Positions 43,012-51,681 of a stretch of 64,000 nt of DNA are shown piece after piece. Source of the stretch: a bacterium (GTDB lineage Bacteria; Chloroflexota; Dormibacteria; Aeolococcales; Bog-877); NCBI GenBank assembly GCA_021827985.1, contig JAKATL010000002.1, forward strand, positions 89,965-153,964, written 5' to 3'. A model generated the notes under the pieces. It ran no database searches and had not been told where the DNA came from. It saw nothing but the letters and a program-made list of their open reading frames with translations. Both the position numbers and the translations under genes were made by a program. Every line of letters starts with the position of its first letter. Positions within the stretch are counted from its first letter, which is position 1.

Positions 43012-44361
43012 ATGAGCGGAGATGATGAGATCCTTCCTTCGAGCGAGGGGCCGTCCAACCCCTCGGAGCCCGCCCTTGGGTGGCAGCCCGCCCCGGTGAC
43101 CGGCCCGCCGGACCTAGGCTGGGTGCCGCCATCGACCGGTGGTCCCGGCGGGAACTGGGGCTCCCCGCCGCGTGAGCCGGGTTCGTGGAGTCCGGGCCCG
43201 ACCGGCCCCTCCAAGGGTCGTCCCATCGGACGGATGGTGGCGGCCAGCGTGGCCGCTGTGGCGCTGCTCGGAGCTGTTGGCCTGGGCGGTTACGAGCTGG
43301 GAAGCGGATTGACCTCCAAGGCGCCCGCCACCGCCTCCCAGTCCATTCCGAGCCCGTCTGCGGGAAGTGGCAACCGGACGAGCTCAAGTGAGATCAACGC
43401 CTCCAGGCTGGCGGCCAAGGTGGACCCGGCGGTGGTCGATCTGACCTGGTCCTCCCAGGGCCAGACCTCCAGCGGGACCGGGATAATCCTGACCTCCAAC
43501 GGGGAGGTGCTGACTAACAACCACGTGGTGGCTGGTGCCTTCACGCTGACTGCCCAAGTGGCCGGCTCGGGCCCAACCTACCAGGCCAAGGTGGTCGGGA
43601 CAGACGTCACCGATGACGTCGCCCTGGTTCAGATCGAGGGTGGCAGCGGTTTCCACACCGCGGTGCTGGGCAACTCCAACACAGTCCAGGTGGGGGAGCC
43701 GGTGGTAGCCATCGGCAACGCGCTGGCGCTTCCCGGGCCTCCGACTGTCACCCAGGGGGCGGTAACAGCCCTCAACCGTTCGATCACCGCCACCGATCAG
43801 GGGAGCGGGCTCTCAGAGAACCTCACCGGGATGATCCAGATCGACGCTCCCCTGGAGCCGGGGAACTCCGGGGGACCGTTGGTTAACGCCGCCGGCCAGG
43901 TCATCGCGATGAACACGGCGGCCGTGACCGGAGGTGGCCAGACGGCATCCACGGTCGGCTTCGCCATCCCCATCAACCGGGCCCTTTCCATCGCCAGCCA
44001 GATCCAGAAGGGCGAGGCCAGCTCCACCATTCAGATCGGGGCGCCGGCCTACCTGGGGATCGAGGCCGAGAACGTGCGAGCGGCCGCCCAGGGCGGCTTC
44101 GGTGGCTTCGGGTACACCCCGCCGGTGAGCTCCGGGGCACTGGTGGTCGCGGTCGTGCCCGGGACTCCGGCGGCGGGGGCCGGGCTGGCTGCCGGTGACG
44201 TGATTACCTCCTTCAACGGCAAGCCCATCACCTCGGTGGCCGAGTTGACCACCGCGATCCACGCGGACAAGCCAGGGCAGACAGCGCTGTTCGGTTGGGT
44301 TGACGCCGCGGGCAATGCCCAATCGGCCAGCATCACCCTGGCATCCGGTCCCGCGGAGTGA
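43012..44361 (+). CDS. HtrA/DegP-like membrane-anchored serine protease with PDZ domain
   Basis: A 449-residue protein. Pro/Gly-rich cytoplasmic N-terminus (1-75), one membrane helix (about 76-97), a trypsin-like protease domain with His in L-T-N-N-H-V-V, Asp in T-D-D-V-A-L-V and Ser in G-N-S-G-G-P-L, then a PDZ domain (about 345-445, G-T-P-A-A-G-A-G-L-A-A-G-D-V-I). Expected to degrade or sense misfolded proteins outside the membrane. ATG 43012 follows aggag. Confidence 0.92.
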   Translation: MSGDDEILPSSEGPSNPSEPALGWQPAPVTGPPDLGWVPPSTGGPGGNWGSPPREPGSWSPGPTGPSKGRPIGRMVAASVAAVALLGAVGLGGYELGSGLTSKAPATASQSIPSPSAGSGNRTSSSEINASRLAAKVDPAVVDLTWSSQGQTSSGTGIILTSNGEVLTNNHVVAGAFTLTAQVAGSGPTYQAKVVGTDVTDDVALVQIEGGSGFHTAVLGNSNTVQVGEPVVAIGNALALPGPPTVTQGAVTALNRSITATDQGSGLSENLTGMIQIDAPLEPGNSGGPLVNAAGQVIAMNTAAVTGGGQTASTVGFAIPINRALSIASQIQKGEASSTIQIGAPAYLGIEAENVRAAAQGGFGGFGYTPPVSSGALVVAVVPGTPAAGAGLAAGDVITSFNGKPITSVAELTTAIHADKPGQTALFGWVDAAGNAQSASITLASGPAE

Positions 44362-44364
44362 GAG

Positions 44365-44396
44365 CCTGGGGGCCGCCGGCAACGGCGGCCCCCAGG
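44365..44396 (+). terminator. Terminator after the HtrA-like gene
   Basis: A perfect 14-bp stem (CCTGGGGGCCGCCG / CGGCGGCCCCCAGG) closed by a GCAA tetraloop, 3 bases after the stop codon. No T-tract follows. Confidence 0.75.
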
Positions 44397-44457
44397 TTGC
44401 CGGTGTTCTGGTTGGTGCGGTGTAAGTGCGTGGGGGAGGCGGTTGGGGGGTGTGGGC

Positions 44458-47079
44458 ATGGACGGAACGGTGGTCAGGGTCAACGGCTCAGAGCGGCGGG
44501 TTGAGGCTCCTCCTGAGACACCGCTTCTCAGCGTGCTTCGCGATCAGCTGGGGCTGACGGGTTCAAAGTACGGATGTGGCGAGGGCCGCTGCGGAGCCTG
44601 CACGGTTCTCATCGATGGCAAGGCCGAATTCTCCTGTCGGGTGCTTTTCGGTGAGCTCGGCACCCGCGAGGTCACCACGATTGAGGGGCTCGCCGATCCC
44701 GGCCAGCTGCATCCTGTCCAGGCCGCGTTCGTGGCCGAGGAGGCACTCCAGTGCGGGTTCTGCACCCCGGGCATGGTGATGGGGGCGGTGGCGCTGTTGA
44801 CCGTCGATCCGAAGCCGGACGAGGCCACGATCCGAGCCGCACTCGAGCCCCATATCTGTCGCTGCGGCACTTATTCGCGGATAGTCCGGGCGGTGCGGCG
44901 GGCATCCCAGATGACCCCGGTGCCACACGGTGATCAGCCCGCCGCCATCACCGACTTACCCTCACGAGGCCGTCCGTTCGATCTCACTCCGGCCATGGAG
45001 CGCCCCTACTTCGATCGACTGCCTGAGGGAATGGTGGCCGTCCTGGGCCCTGAGGACGAGGGGTCTGGCGGGCGGGGATGGCGCAACGGCGGCGCCTTCG
45101 TCCACATAGGGGGGACAGGCGCGGTCACCGCCTTCATCGGAAAGGTGGATGGCGGCCAGGACAACCGTACGGCCCTGTGCCAACTGGTGGCCGAGGAATT
45201 ACGCGTGGAGCTGGGGGACGTGACTCTCATCATGGGGGACACCGACATCTCTCCCTTCGACATTGGAACCTTCGGCAGTCGGTCCATGCCCGACGCGGGA
45301 CGTGACCTGCGCCGGGCAGCGGCCGCCGCCAGGACCGGGCTGCTCGAGCTGGCAGCTGAGGAGCTCTCGCTGCCGGCAGAGCAGCTGATCGCCGAGCGGG
45401 GTGAGGTTCGGTCGGGGGACCGCGCGCGCCGGGTGCGCTACGGGGAGCTGGTTCGGGGGCTGAAGACAGTTCGCGGCGCCGGCGCCGACCAGCCGCTCCG
45501 CGGCCCAGCGGAATGGACGATCGCCGGGAGGGAGGCACCGCGGTCCACCTCGCGGCTCGCCGTCACTGGTGCGAAGCGGTTTCCCTCCGACCGATCACTT
45601 CCAGGGCTGCTGCATGGGCGGGTGCTGGCGCGCCCCTTCCCTGGGGCGGAACTGATCGATGCGGACATGAAGGCCGCCGCGGCGGTACCCGGAGTCCAGG
45701 TCCTGGTTGAGGGCAAGCTGGTCGGGGTGACGGCCGAGGATGCCGCCTCCCTGAAGTCTGCGCTGGACGCTCTCCGCCCGAGGTGGAGCCCACCGCCGCA
45801 AGTCGGGTCGCACACCCTGGAATCTCACCTGCGATCTCACCCGGTCACGGGGGAGGGGTGGGAGAGGGCCCTGAGTGAAGAGACCGGCCACCCGGAGGAG
45901 GCGCTGGCAGCGAGCGCACATCGGTTGGCGGCCACCTACACCGCTGCCTACATCGCCCACGTGCCGATGGAGCCGAGAGCGGCACTGTCCAGTTGGAGCG
46001 GTAACCGGGTGACGGTTTGGACCGGCACCCAGCGGCCCTTCGCGGTCCGCCGGGAGCTCTCGGAGGCGCTGGCGATCCCCGAGTCCTCGGTCCGCGTCGT
46101 CGTCCCGGACTTCGGGGGCGGATTCGGGGGCAAGCACACCGGGGAGGTGGCTGTCCAGGCGGCGATCCTCTCCCGACGAGCCGGCCGGCCGGTCCGGGTC
46201 GGGTGGTCCCGTGCTGAGGAGTTCACTCAGGGGTACCTTCGCCCGGCCGCGGTCATCGACGTCACTTCGGGTCTCGGCCCTGGGGGAGCCATCAGCGCCT
46301 GGAAGTTCACCAATCTCAATTCCGGCACGGCCGCCCTCCGTCCCCCCTACCGCATACCCAACCAGAAGTTGGTCTACCAGCCCGCAGCCTCCCCCCTGCG
46401 CCAGGGGTCGTACCGGGCCTTGGCCGCAACCGCCAACAACTTTGCCCGGGAGTCCCACATCGATGAGCTGGCGGCGCTCGCCGGAACTGACCCCCTCAGC
46501 TTTCGCCTGCGCCATCTTATCGACCAACGTCTCGCCGATGTCCTGCGCAGGGTCGCTGAAGCGGCCGGCTGGGAGGCCCGCTCCTCGGGGGCAGGACAGG
46601 GCTGGGGGATCGCCGCCGGGCTGGAGAAGGACGGGCGGATAGCGACCGCGGTCATGGTGGAAGTGGATGGGACCGGGCAGCTCGGGGTGCGCCGAGTGGT
46701 CACGGGGTACGACTGCGGCGCGGTCGTGAGTCCCGGGAACCTTGTCAACCAAATCGAAGGGGCCACCGTCATGGGTTTGGGTGGCGCCCTCTTCGAAGCC
46801 ATCAGCTTTGAGCAAGGACAGATTCGCAACGCGAGCCTCGGGAGCTACCGGGTACCCCGGTTCAGCGACGTGCCCCCCATCGAGGTGATCCTGGTGGATC
46901 GACGCGCCCAGCCTCCCGCGGGGGCGGGCGAGACGCCCATTATCGCCGTGGCCCCGGCCCTGGCCAATGCCATCGCGGCGGCCGTCGGAATCCGTCTGCG
47001 CTCTCTACCTCTCGCTCCGGCCGGATTGGTTCCGGGATACCTCCCGGGGCAGCAAGCACCGGCGGCTCGAAATCGGTAG
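44458..47079 (+). CDS. Fused molybdenum hydroxylase (xanthine dehydrogenase family, IorAB-like)
   Basis: An 873-residue fusion. Residues 1-155 are a two-cluster [2Fe-2S] subunit (C-G-E-G-R-C-G-A-C, then C-G-F-C-T-P-G and C-R-C-G-T-Y). The rest is a molybdopterin subunit with, in order, G-G-Q-D-N-R-T-A-L-C-Q (about 225), a hammerhead-like part (about 365-410), M-E-P-R-A (about 505), F-G-G-G-F-G-G-K (about 555) and catalytic G-A-G-E (Glu about 825). No FAD domain or Tat signal is seen. ATG 44458 is assumed; TTG 44443 is upstream. Substrate unknown, likely an N-heterocycle or aldehyde. Confidence 0.85.
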   Translation: MDGTVVRVNGSERRVEAPPETPLLSVLRDQLGLTGSKYGCGEGRCGACTVLIDGKAEFSCRVLFGELGTREVTTIEGLADPGQLHPVQAAFVAEEALQCGFCTPGMVMGAVALLTVDPKPDEATIRAALEPHICRCGTYSRIVRAVRRASQMTPVPHGDQPAAITDLPSRGRPFDLTPAMERPYFDRLPEGMVAVLGPEDEGSGGRGWRNGGAFVHIGGTGAVTAFIGKVDGGQDNRTALCQLVAEELRVELGDVTLIMGDTDISPFDIGTFGSRSMPDAGRDLRRAAAAARTGLLELAAEELSLPAEQLIAERGEVRSGDRARRVRYGELVRGLKTVRGAGADQPLRGPAEWTIAGREAPRSTSRLAVTGAKRFPSDRSLPGLLHGRVLARPFPGAELIDADMKAAAAVPGVQVLVEGKLVGVTAEDAASLKSALDALRPRWSPPPQVGSHTLESHLRSHPVTGEGWERALSEETGHPEEALAASAHRLAATYTAAYIAHVPMEPRAALSSWSGNRVTVWTGTQRPFAVRRELSEALAIPESSVRVVVPDFGGGFGGKHTGEVAVQAAILSRRAGRPVRVGWSRAEEFTQGYLRPAAVIDVTSGLGPGGAISAWKFTNLNSGTAALRPPYRIPNQKLVYQPAASPLRQGSYRALAATANNFARESHIDELAALAGTDPLSFRLRHLIDQRLADVLRRVAEAAGWEARSSGAGQGWGIAAGLEKDGRIATAVMVEVDGTGQLGVRRVVTGYDCGAVVSPGNLVNQIEGATVMGLGGALFEAISFEQGQIRNASLGSYRVPRFSDVPPIEVILVDRRAQPPAGAGETPIIAVAPALANAIAAAVGIRLRSLPLAPAGLVPGYLPGQQAPAARNR

Positions 47080-47090
47080 GGGCTCCAGAT

Positions 47091-48413
47091 CTACGGCTCA
47101 GCTTCTTGCGGGGACAGCACGCTGTCTGACTCACCTGGGGTGGGGAAGCCCGGGTCCTTGCGCCGGGGTCGCCAGGGGCCGAACAAGGCTCCATAGAGCA
47201 CGGCGTTGGCGACCTGAAATAGGGCGGCTAGCTCAAACGGGGCGGCCAGGCTGACGTCGTCGAAGAGGTAGCCGGCCAGGACCTGGCTCCCGGCCATGCT
47301 CCCCTGCGCGGGGAGGTTGGAGAGGGCGGCTAGGCTGGCGCGCTCCGCTGGGTCCGCCAGGTCTTGCGTGAAGGACTGCCGCAATGGCAGACCCACCCGC
47401 TGCACCACCATGCGGATGAAGTAGAGGCAACCTGCGATCCAGAAGCTGGGGGCCAGGACCATGGGTACCAGCATGACCCCGGTCACGGCGCGCACCCCCA
47501 CGATGGCCGGAACGGTCCCTACCCTGCTCGCGATCGAGGCGGCCGACAGGGTTGAGACCAGGGATCCAAGATTGACCAGCGCGAAGAGGAGACCGATCTC
47601 CCCAGGGGTGGCGCCGTAGCGAACGTAGAGCCAGTAGCTCATGAAGGGGCCGAACATGCCGATGGCGACGCCGTTCACGCTGTTGGTCACCCAGAAGCGC
47701 CACAGCGCTGGCCACGACCGGCGGGGCCAGCGGATCCGGCGCTGGCCACGAGCCGGCGTCTTGGATGCTGGCTGATCCTGAAGTCCGATGGCCACCACTC
47801 CAGCCGCAGCAGCAAGGAACGCTGCCGCCAGGAACGCCGGGCGGTAGACGGCTGTGGCGTCCGCCATGGAAAGATGGGGGTGGGTGTGGGCCAGGGCGGC
47901 GAGCAGCCCGCCCGCCAGCGCCCCGAGCGCCGAGAAGAATGCCAACCTCCCGAATGCGGCGGCGCGGACGTGTCCGCTGGCCACCTCTGCCACAAAGGCC
48001 GATTCCGCTGGTTGATATGGGCCCACGCTGCCCCCGCCGGCGCCCGCGCCCCTGCCGAAGGTGCCTACGGCTGCAAAAACAAAGAGCACCGCCGGGTTGC
48101 GGGAGAAGGCATAGACGACCGCCGCCAGGGCCGCCAAGAGTGGAATCGCGATCAGGAAGGGCTTACGGCCAAACCGATCCGCGAGCAGCCCGATACCCGT
48201 GGCCATCGCCGCCGACGTCGCGGTCACCACGAAGAATAGGAGTCCCAGCTCGACGGCGGAGAACCCCTCAGCCGCCAGGTAGAGCGCGGTGACCACTCCC
48301 GCGATGGCCCGGGCGGCGCTCATGGTCAGGCGGGCGATGAGAATGATTCGGAGGTTCGTGCCGATCCACTCTGGCCACAGCAGGTGGAGCCATGGGCGCG
48401 AGCGGTCAGCCAT
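47091..48413 (-). CDS. MFS transporter
   Basis: A 440-residue 12-segment MFS protein. G-L-L-A-D-R-F-G-R-K-P-F near residue 75 is the motif A loop between segments 2 and 3. Pro-rich basic segment near the middle (about 220) is the cytoplasmic central loop. It lies 33 bases after a MarR gene on the same strand, so it is probably an exporter under that regulator. Substrate unknown. Convergent with the hydroxylase gene, 11 bases apart. Confidence 0.85.
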   Translation of the reverse strand: MADRSRPWLHLLWPEWIGTNLRIILIARLTMSAARAIAGVVTALYLAAEGFSAVELGLLFFVVTATSAAMATGIGLLADRFGRKPFLIAIPLLAALAAVVYAFSRNPAVLFVFAAVGTFGRGAGAGGGSVGPYQPAESAFVAEVASGHVRAAAFGRLAFFSALGALAGGLLAALAHTHPHLSMADATAVYRPAFLAAAFLAAAAGVVAIGLQDQPASKTPARGQRRIRWPRRSWPALWRFWVTNSVNGVAIGMFGPFMSYWLYVRYGATPGEIGLLFALVNLGSLVSTLSAASIASRVGTVPAIVGVRAVTGVMLVPMVLAPSFWIAGCLYFIRMVVQRVGLPLRQSFTQDLADPAERASLAALSNLPAQGSMAGSQVLAGYLFDDVSLAAPFELAALFQVANAVLYGALFGPWRPRRKDPGFPTPGESDSVLSPQEAEP

Positions 48414-48446
48414 GAGGTGGTGATGCGCCGGTGGCTGCGAAGAGGG

Positions 48447-48941
48447 TCAAGGTGAGGGCTGGCCCACCAGGTCGGCCAGGGCCTCCAACCCAGGCAGGGC
48501 CTCGAGCACCGCTTGGCGCGAGGCGGCTGGAAGTTGCTCGAGCGCCGCTTCCAAGAGGCGGGCTCGAGCGTCTCGAAGTCCCTGATGCGTGCGGCGCCCT
48601 TCCGGCGTCGGCCGGAGGACGACCGCCCGTCGATCGCGGGGATCAACTCCCCTGGTCACCACTCCAGTCGAGGTCATTCGGGCAAGCATTCGGGAGAGCA
48701 TCGTGGGGTTGAGGCCCTCAGCCTGGGCCAGCACCGATGGCCTGATCTGGCCCGAGCGAACGATGGTCGCCAGGGCCGAGAACTCCGCCGGAGTCAGGCT
48801 GCTGCCAACCTCGATGGTGCGCAGCCGGCGGCTCAATTTGAGAACCGCCGCGCGCAGCCGGGGCCCGGAGACGGACTCCGGCTCGATCGGGGGCGGCTGC
48901 ACGGACACTTCGGCCCCGGAAGCGGAGGACGGTTGAGGCAT
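48447..48941 (-). CDS. MarR-family transcriptional regulator
   Basis: A 164-residue MarR protein: recognition region N-P-T-M-L-S-R-M-L-A-R-M and wing D-P-R-D-R-R-A-V-V-L. It precedes the MFS gene in one operon, the reverse order of the other MFS/MarR pair. A palindrome directly upstream of its start suggests autoregulation. Confidence 0.9.
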   Translation of the reverse strand: MPQPSSASGAEVSVQPPPIEPESVSGPRLRAAVLKLSRRLRTIEVGSSLTPAEFSALATIVRSGQIRPSVLAQAEGLNPTMLSRMLARMTSTGVVTRGVDPRDRRAVVLRPTPEGRRTHQGLRDARARLLEAALEQLPAASRQAVLEALPGLEALADLVGQPSP

Positions 48942-48947
48942 GCTCCA

Positions 48948-48971
48948 TTATTGCTTATCGCAGAGCAACTA
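48948..48971. promoter_or_regulatory. MarR-type operator upstream of the second marR-MFS operon
   Basis: Imperfect inverted repeat: TTATTGCT (48948-48955) against AGCAACTA (48964-48971), 6 of 8 positions matched. Read on the minus strand it starts TAGTTGCT, sharing TAGTTG with the palindromes at 11 kb and 12.3 kb. Confidence 0.5.
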
Positions 48972-49096
48972 TTCAGCGCTAACGCGCCGCACCTCTAGCA
49001 CCGGCCCTTTGGGGTCCGGCCCCAACTGGGGCCCACCGCCGCCCAGATCTCCGGTCCAAGTGGGACGAGGCTGTGGAGAGATCCTCCGGGCAGCAG

Positions 49097-49125
49097 TTAG
49101 ACTGGGTCTGGCCCGGCTGTATGGA
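49097..49125 (+). promoter_or_regulatory. Promoter of tRNA-Thr
   Basis: TTAGAC and TATGGA separated by 17 bases, ending 22 bases before the tRNA. A reasonable sigma-70-type match for a stable RNA gene. Confidence 0.5.
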
Positions 49126-49147
49126 GAGTGAGGGCGCAGGCCGCCAG

Positions 49148-49219
49148 GCCGACGTAGCTCAGTGGTAGAGCAGCGGTTTCGTAAACCGCGGGCCGGGGGT
49201 TCGAGTCCCCCCGTCGGCT
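49148..49219 (+). tRNA. tRNA-Thr (CGT)
   Basis: A complete 72-base cloverleaf: acceptor GCCGACG/CGTCGGC, D stem GCTC/GAGC, anticodon stem GCGGT/ACCGC with loop TTCGTAA (anticodon CGT), variable GGGCC, T stem GGGGG/CCCCC with TTCGAGT. CCA is not encoded. A T-run follows. An integrase gene 127 bases downstream shows that this tRNA 3' end was used as an attachment site (attL side). Confidence 0.95.
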
Positions 49220-49238
49220 CCGTTTTTGAGATCACGAA

Positions 49239-49311
49239 GTACCACCCAGCGTCGGCGCGTACCGTCGAGTGGTACCCTGTAAGCGGTACGCTAAGCGGCA
49301 TAGGCGGTACG
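49239..49311 (+). repeat. Integrase-proximal repeats (possible arm-type sites)
   Basis: Between tRNA and integrase: an inverted pair GTACCAC (49239-49245) and GTGGTAC (49269-49275), and a direct pair GCGGTACG (49283-49290 and 49304-49311, 21 bases apart, two helical turns). Tyrosine integrases bind such short arm sites next to the core attachment site. Confidence 0.4.
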
Positions 49312-49345
49312 GATGGTGGGCTCCGCCAAGGGGGTTTGAGCGGGC

Positions 49346-50500
49346 ATGGGGGCACGGCGCAGACGGGGAGAGGGATCGATCCGGCAACGGCCCAACGGCT
49401 TGTGGGAGGGTACCCTGACCATCCCGGGGGCGAGCCCGGGAACCCAGCGGCGGCGGGCGGTTTATGGCCGGTCCCTGACCGAGGTCCGGGCCAAGCTCCA
49501 GGCGCTCCAGCAGCAGCTCGCAGAGGGGATGGAGCCGCCCGACCAGCGCCTGACGGTCGCAGGCTGGTGCTCTGCTTGGGTGGAGCAGGTGGTGGAGCGC
49601 CTGCGGCCATCGACCTTGACCCGCTACCGCCAGCTCGTGGCGCAGCAGATCATCCCCACCTGGGGCCGGGTGCGGCTGGCCCAGCTCACGCCCTCGGGCG
49701 TCGAGCGGGGCCTGCGGCAACTGACCGACGGGGGCCTGTCACCCCGAACTGCGAGCCACGTCAGGGCGGTGTTACGGGCAGCCTTGAGCGACGCTCAACG
49801 GGAAGGGCTATTAGCCAGAAACGTGGCAAGCCTCGCCAAGCCTCCGCGGGTGGCGCGCGAGGCCCCGAAGGTCCTAACCCCTGCCGAGGCCAGGGCGGTC
49901 ATTGACGCCATGCCCGATCCCGGCCTGCAGCGCCTGGTGGCCGTGGCCGTCAACACCGGGCTGCGCCAGGGCGAGCTGCTGGGGCTCAGGTGGACCGACG
50001 TTGATGGGCAGGCGGCCGAGCTGCACGTCACCCAGGCGCTCCAGCGAGTGGCAGGCGCGTACCGGCTGGTGGAGGTCAAGAGCATCAGCTCAAGGCGCAC
50101 CGTCCCGCTCACCGCCGACGCCGTGGCCGCGCTGGAGGATCAGCGCCGCTGGCAGGCGGAGGCCAGACTCGCCGCAGGCTCCCGCTGGCGGCCGATCCCA
50201 GGGCTGGGCGAGCTGGTGTTCACCACCGACCGGGGGCAGCCGCTCAATGGTACCAGTCTCACCCACCGGTTCGAGGATGCCCTGCGGGCGGCGGGGCTGC
50301 CCGTCATCCGCTGGCACCACCTACGCCACGCCTTCGCCGGGTTGATGCTCGGCTCCGGCAGCGACCTGGCCACCGTCAGCGGTCTGCTGGGCCACTCCAG
50401 CGTGTCACTTACCGCCAGCACCTACGCTGGGCTCATGCCCTCCCTCAAGCGGGCCGCAGCCGACCGCCTGGGCCTGCTCCTGCAGCGCCCGTCGGGCTGA
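49346..50500 (+). CDS. int: Tyrosine-family site-specific integrase
   Basis: A 384-residue phage-type integrase. N-terminal AP2-like/arm-binding part (about 1-60), SAM-like core-binding domain (about 65-150), catalytic domain (about 170-370) with Arg in N-T-G-L-R-Q-G-E (about 206), H-H-L-R-H-A-F (about 328), L-L-G-H-S-S and nucleophile Tyr in S-T-Y-A-G-L (about 360). Full-length and apparently intact. Position beside tRNA-Thr gives its target. It overlaps the convergent next gene by 56 bases. Confidence 0.95.
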   Translation: MGARRRRGEGSIRQRPNGLWEGTLTIPGASPGTQRRRAVYGRSLTEVRAKLQALQQQLAEGMEPPDQRLTVAGWCSAWVEQVVERLRPSTLTRYRQLVAQQIIPTWGRVRLAQLTPSGVERGLRQLTDGGLSPRTASHVRAVLRAALSDAQREGLLARNVASLAKPPRVAREAPKVLTPAEARAVIDAMPDPGLQRLVAVAVNTGLRQGELLGLRWTDVDGQAAELHVTQALQRVAGAYRLVEVKSISSRRTVPLTADAVAALEDQRRWQAEARLAAGSRWRPIPGLGELVFTTDRGQPLNGTSLTHRFEDALRAAGLPVIRWHHLRHAFAGLMLGSGSDLATVSGLLGHSSVSLTASTYAGLMPSLKRAAADRLGLLLQRPSG

Positions 50501-51356
50501 GCTGATCGCCGTGGGCCATCGTCTTGGCCCTCTTGTTGTAGTAGTAGCCCAACTGTCGGCAGGTCCGGGAGCACCATTTTTGCCCCCTGCGACTTGGACT
50601 GAACGTCCTCCGGCACTGAGCGCAGGTGTCGAAGCGGACCGGCCCGGCGCCGGCCGCAACTCGCCCCCACTCGTGCGCCAGCGCTAATAAGATCTGGGCG
50701 TGGAGCCCGACTGCGGCCGACACCCCCCCTGCCGAGGTATGGCCCACGAGCCGGATCGAGAAGCCGTCCACAAGGTCGGCCCGGTCCTCGATCAGCCTTC
50801 CGAGCCCGCCCAGGGCTAGGCGGACGATCTCAAGGTCGGGGGCGGAGCGAATCGACCCCTGGTCGGCGGCCTCGATCCTGACCCCGCGGTGGTAAGCGGT
50901 CCACCACAGCGACTTCGACCTTGCCCGCAGGTGCCTGACCAACCGGCGGCGCGCCGCCTGATCGCCGGTGCCCCTGAGCATAGCCGCGTCCTGTAGGCGC
51001 TCAACGACGTGGCGAACCAGGGAGCCAAGCTCCAGCCACGAACTGACGGGATCTCCGACGAAGCTCGACCCCGCTACTATCCGGTCCAGCCGTGGATCGT
51101 AGGTGCCCGTGGCCACCACCGTTCCGACTACATCGGGAGATCGACCCATGCCAAAACGGCGGGGTAGTCGCGCCCGCCCCGGATGGTAAGACAAGAACCC
51201 GAGCTGCCCGGCGGCCGTCACCACGTCGTCGGCGACCTTGACCCCGGAGATCACCGCCAGCAGCTCCGTGCCGTCAATCTGAACCTGCGGCCTGGGTGCT
51301 GAACGCGCCACGACGAAGGGTTCGGGCATAGGCCACCCGGCTTGCACAACTCTCAC
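50445..51356 (-). CDS. Unknown protein with C-terminal CGNR-like zinc finger
   Basis: A 303-residue protein, the only clear reverse-strand gene at the left end of the element. The C-terminal part has C-A-Q-C, then W-C-S-R-T-C-R followed by Tyr- and Lys-rich residues, resembling CGNR-type zinc fingers. The remainder has no motif I recognise. Start at GTG 51356 or ATG 51330. Its position opposite int and diverging from xis is where element repressors often sit; that role is inference. Confidence 0.65.
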   Translation of the reverse strand: MRVVQAGWPMPEPFVVARSAPRPQVQIDGTELLAVISGVKVADDVVTAAGQLGFLSYHPGRARLPRRFGMGRSPDVVGTVVATGTYDPRLDRIVAGSSFVGDPVSSWLELGSLVRHVVERLQDAAMLRGTGDQAARRRLVRHLRARSKSLWWTAYHRGVRIEAADQGSIRSAPDLEIVRLALGGLGRLIEDRADLVDGFSIRLVGHTSAGGVSAAVGLHAQILLALAHEWGRVAAGAGPVRFDTCAQCRRTFSPSRRGQKWCSRTCRQLGYYYNKRAKTMAHGDQLSPTGAAGAGPGGRLRPA

Positions 51357-51421
51357 TTTCTACGCCACATTCTACGTGAACACCGAGGCACACGGTGGCG
51401 GCCGGGGGTACGGTGTCCCAC

Positions 51422-51616
51422 ATGGAATCACTGCTGACAGTCCCCGAGGTGGCCCAGAAGTTGAGGATCGGACGAAGCCTCTGCTGGCGGATGGTCGAAA
51501 AAGGCGATTTGCCGTCGGTCAAGCTGGGGCGGGCAGTGCGGTGCCCGGAAGGTGAACTTCAGCGCTGGATCGAGACGCACACCCGTGGCGGCGCAGATCA
51601 CGGGGTTGCCGAGTGA
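51422..51616 (+). CDS. xis: Excisionase-like helix-turn-helix protein
   Basis: A 64-residue MerR-type winged helix of the excisionase/AlpA group: L-L-T-V-P-E-V-A-Q-K-L-R-I-G-R-S near the start, then W-R-M-V-E-K-G-D-L-P-S-V-K-L-G-R-A-V-R and E-L-Q-R-W-I-E. Likely bends DNA for excision or acts as an activator of the operon. GTGA overlap with the following micro-ORF. Confidence 0.8.
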   Translation: MESLLTVPEVAQKLRIGRSLCWRMVEKGDLPSVKLGRAVRCPEGELQRWIETHTRGGADHGVAE

Positions 51617-51681
51617 GCGACCTTCCCCTCGACGCCATCCCCAAGCCCGTACGGGATGCGGTGGCCGGTGAGCCGGGTTGA
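51613..51681 (+). CDS. 22-codon coupled micro-ORF
   Basis: A GTG start overlaps the xis stop, and the TGA overlaps the ATG of the next gene (TGATG). It encodes P-L-D-A-I-P-K-P-V-R-D-A-V-A-G, which resembles the N-terminal lead-in of DUF3987 proteins. It may be a coupling ORF or a separated N-terminal piece of the next gene after a frameshift. Confidence 0.4.
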   Translation: MSDLPLDAIPKPVRDAVAGEPG

